Assembly (NCBI RefSeq): GCF_001064145.1
Contig: NZ_JVOJ01000020.1
Coordinates: forward strand, 1 to 53,894
Length of the DNA: 53,894 nt
Reading direction: 5' to 3'
From: Sanguibacter keddieii
Lineage (GTDB): Bacteria > Actinomycetota > Actinomycetes > Actinomycetales > Actinomycetaceae
The notes under the pieces were generated by a model that did no database searches, had not been told where the DNA came from, and was given only the letters and a program-made list of their open reading frames with translations. Positions 53,565-53,894 of the stretch are shown here, piece by piece; position 1 is the first letter of the stretch, and every line of letters starts with the position of its first letter. The position numbers and the translations under genes were made by a program.

Positions 53565-53894
53565 CTACTTCCGGTGGTAGCGGGGGCTCGTTCCCAGGTG
53601 GAGCGGTGTTTTGAGGTCGGACTGGTACAGGACGACGGTATCGTCGGCGCCTCGGTACACGTAGGAATCTGGGACCTGCCGCTCGGCAGCGGGATTGATG
53701 AGTCCGTCGGCGTAGTCGGCGACCTCGTCAGCCGTGGGCTCGGAACCACCCGGTTTGTTGAGGATCGGGTTCTCGTCCGGGTACTGCGAAGGATCGTCGT
53801 TCACGAGCGAGCCCAAAGCAGCTGCGCCGTATCCAGTCTTTTCATTCCAGTCGTGGTTGGGGTTTAGGCCTGAATGGACCAGGGACTGGAGGAT
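53565..53894 (-). CDS. Partial gene with ADYADGL motif, unknown
   Basis: This minus-strand frame stays open to the right edge of the window, so the start is outside. The visible 109 residues begin ILQSLVHSGLNPNHDWNEKT, continue through NENPILNKPGG-like DENPILNKPGGS, PTADEVADYADGLINP, and end HLGTSPRYHRK. Base and amino-acid composition look genuine. I do not recognise the family. The motif EVADYADGLINP closely matches DIADYADGLVDP in the facing small gene. Confidence 0.6.
   Translation of the reverse strand: MLQSLVHSGLNPNHDWNEKTGYGAAALGSLVNDDPSQYPDENPILNKPGGSEPTADEVADYADGLINPAAERQVPDSYVYRGADDTVVLYQSDLKTPLHLGTSPRYHRK

Overview
The window is about 54 kb of high-GC actinobacterial chromosome. 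The strong G/C third-position bias, the gene order dacB - DUF2342 protein - tilS - hpt - ftsH - folE - folP - folBK - DUF3180, the radA-disA pair and the Ig-like/DUF58/transglutaminase/serine-threonine kinase operon point to Actinomycetaceae, probably the Schaalia/Actinomyces odontolyticus group. The group is inferred from gene content; I could not search a database. I saw no tRNA, rRNA, transposase or cas genes.

Layout. 1-1151: gene-free composite repeat locus 1. 1152-1973 (-): CPBP membrane protease. 2303-11167 (+): eight-gene iron uptake operon (FTR1 permease, P19-like lipoprotein, DUF2318 membrane protein, two FtsX-type permeases, ABC ATPase, FMN-binding lipoprotein, ApbE flavin transferase) behind a candidate DtxR/IdeR box. 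11345-12812: lower-GC DUF559 nuclease-like gene between near-identical direct repeats. 12987-16100 (-): large FAD/Fe-S dehydrogenase. 16200-16911: decayed gene remnants. 17096-18736 (+): nuclease-fold-like protein with an acidic linker. 18810-22634 (-): alpha/beta hydrolase, metX and metY. 23093-24412 (+): secreted NlpC/P60 hydrolase. 24537-26059 (+): two paralogous membrane proteins. 26060-27418: composite repeat locus 2.

The second half starts with ppa (-) and dacB (+) transcribed divergently. A catalytically dead DUF2342 protein, tilS, hpt, ftsH and the folate genes folE, folP and folBK follow, then two membrane proteins. disA and radA lie on the minus strand (39098-41590). From 41934 to 53284 there is a four-gene cell-envelope operon: a 2012-residue Ig-like/Fn3 surface protein, a DUF58 protein, a transglutaminase-fold protein without its cysteine, and a membrane serine/threonine kinase with an Fn3-like outer domain. 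The window ends with two convergent, unrecognised genes sharing an ADYADGL motif.

Most notable: (i) palindromic arrays of 21-bp units at an exact 42-bp period, found in both composite intergenic loci, which carry the same series of repeat modules in nearly the same order; (ii) the repeat-flanked nuclease-like gene with nearby DnaA-box-like sites; (iii) a 14-mer found exactly seven times on both strands in unrelated contexts; (iv) the coupling of a flavinylation pair to FTR1/P19 iron uptake.
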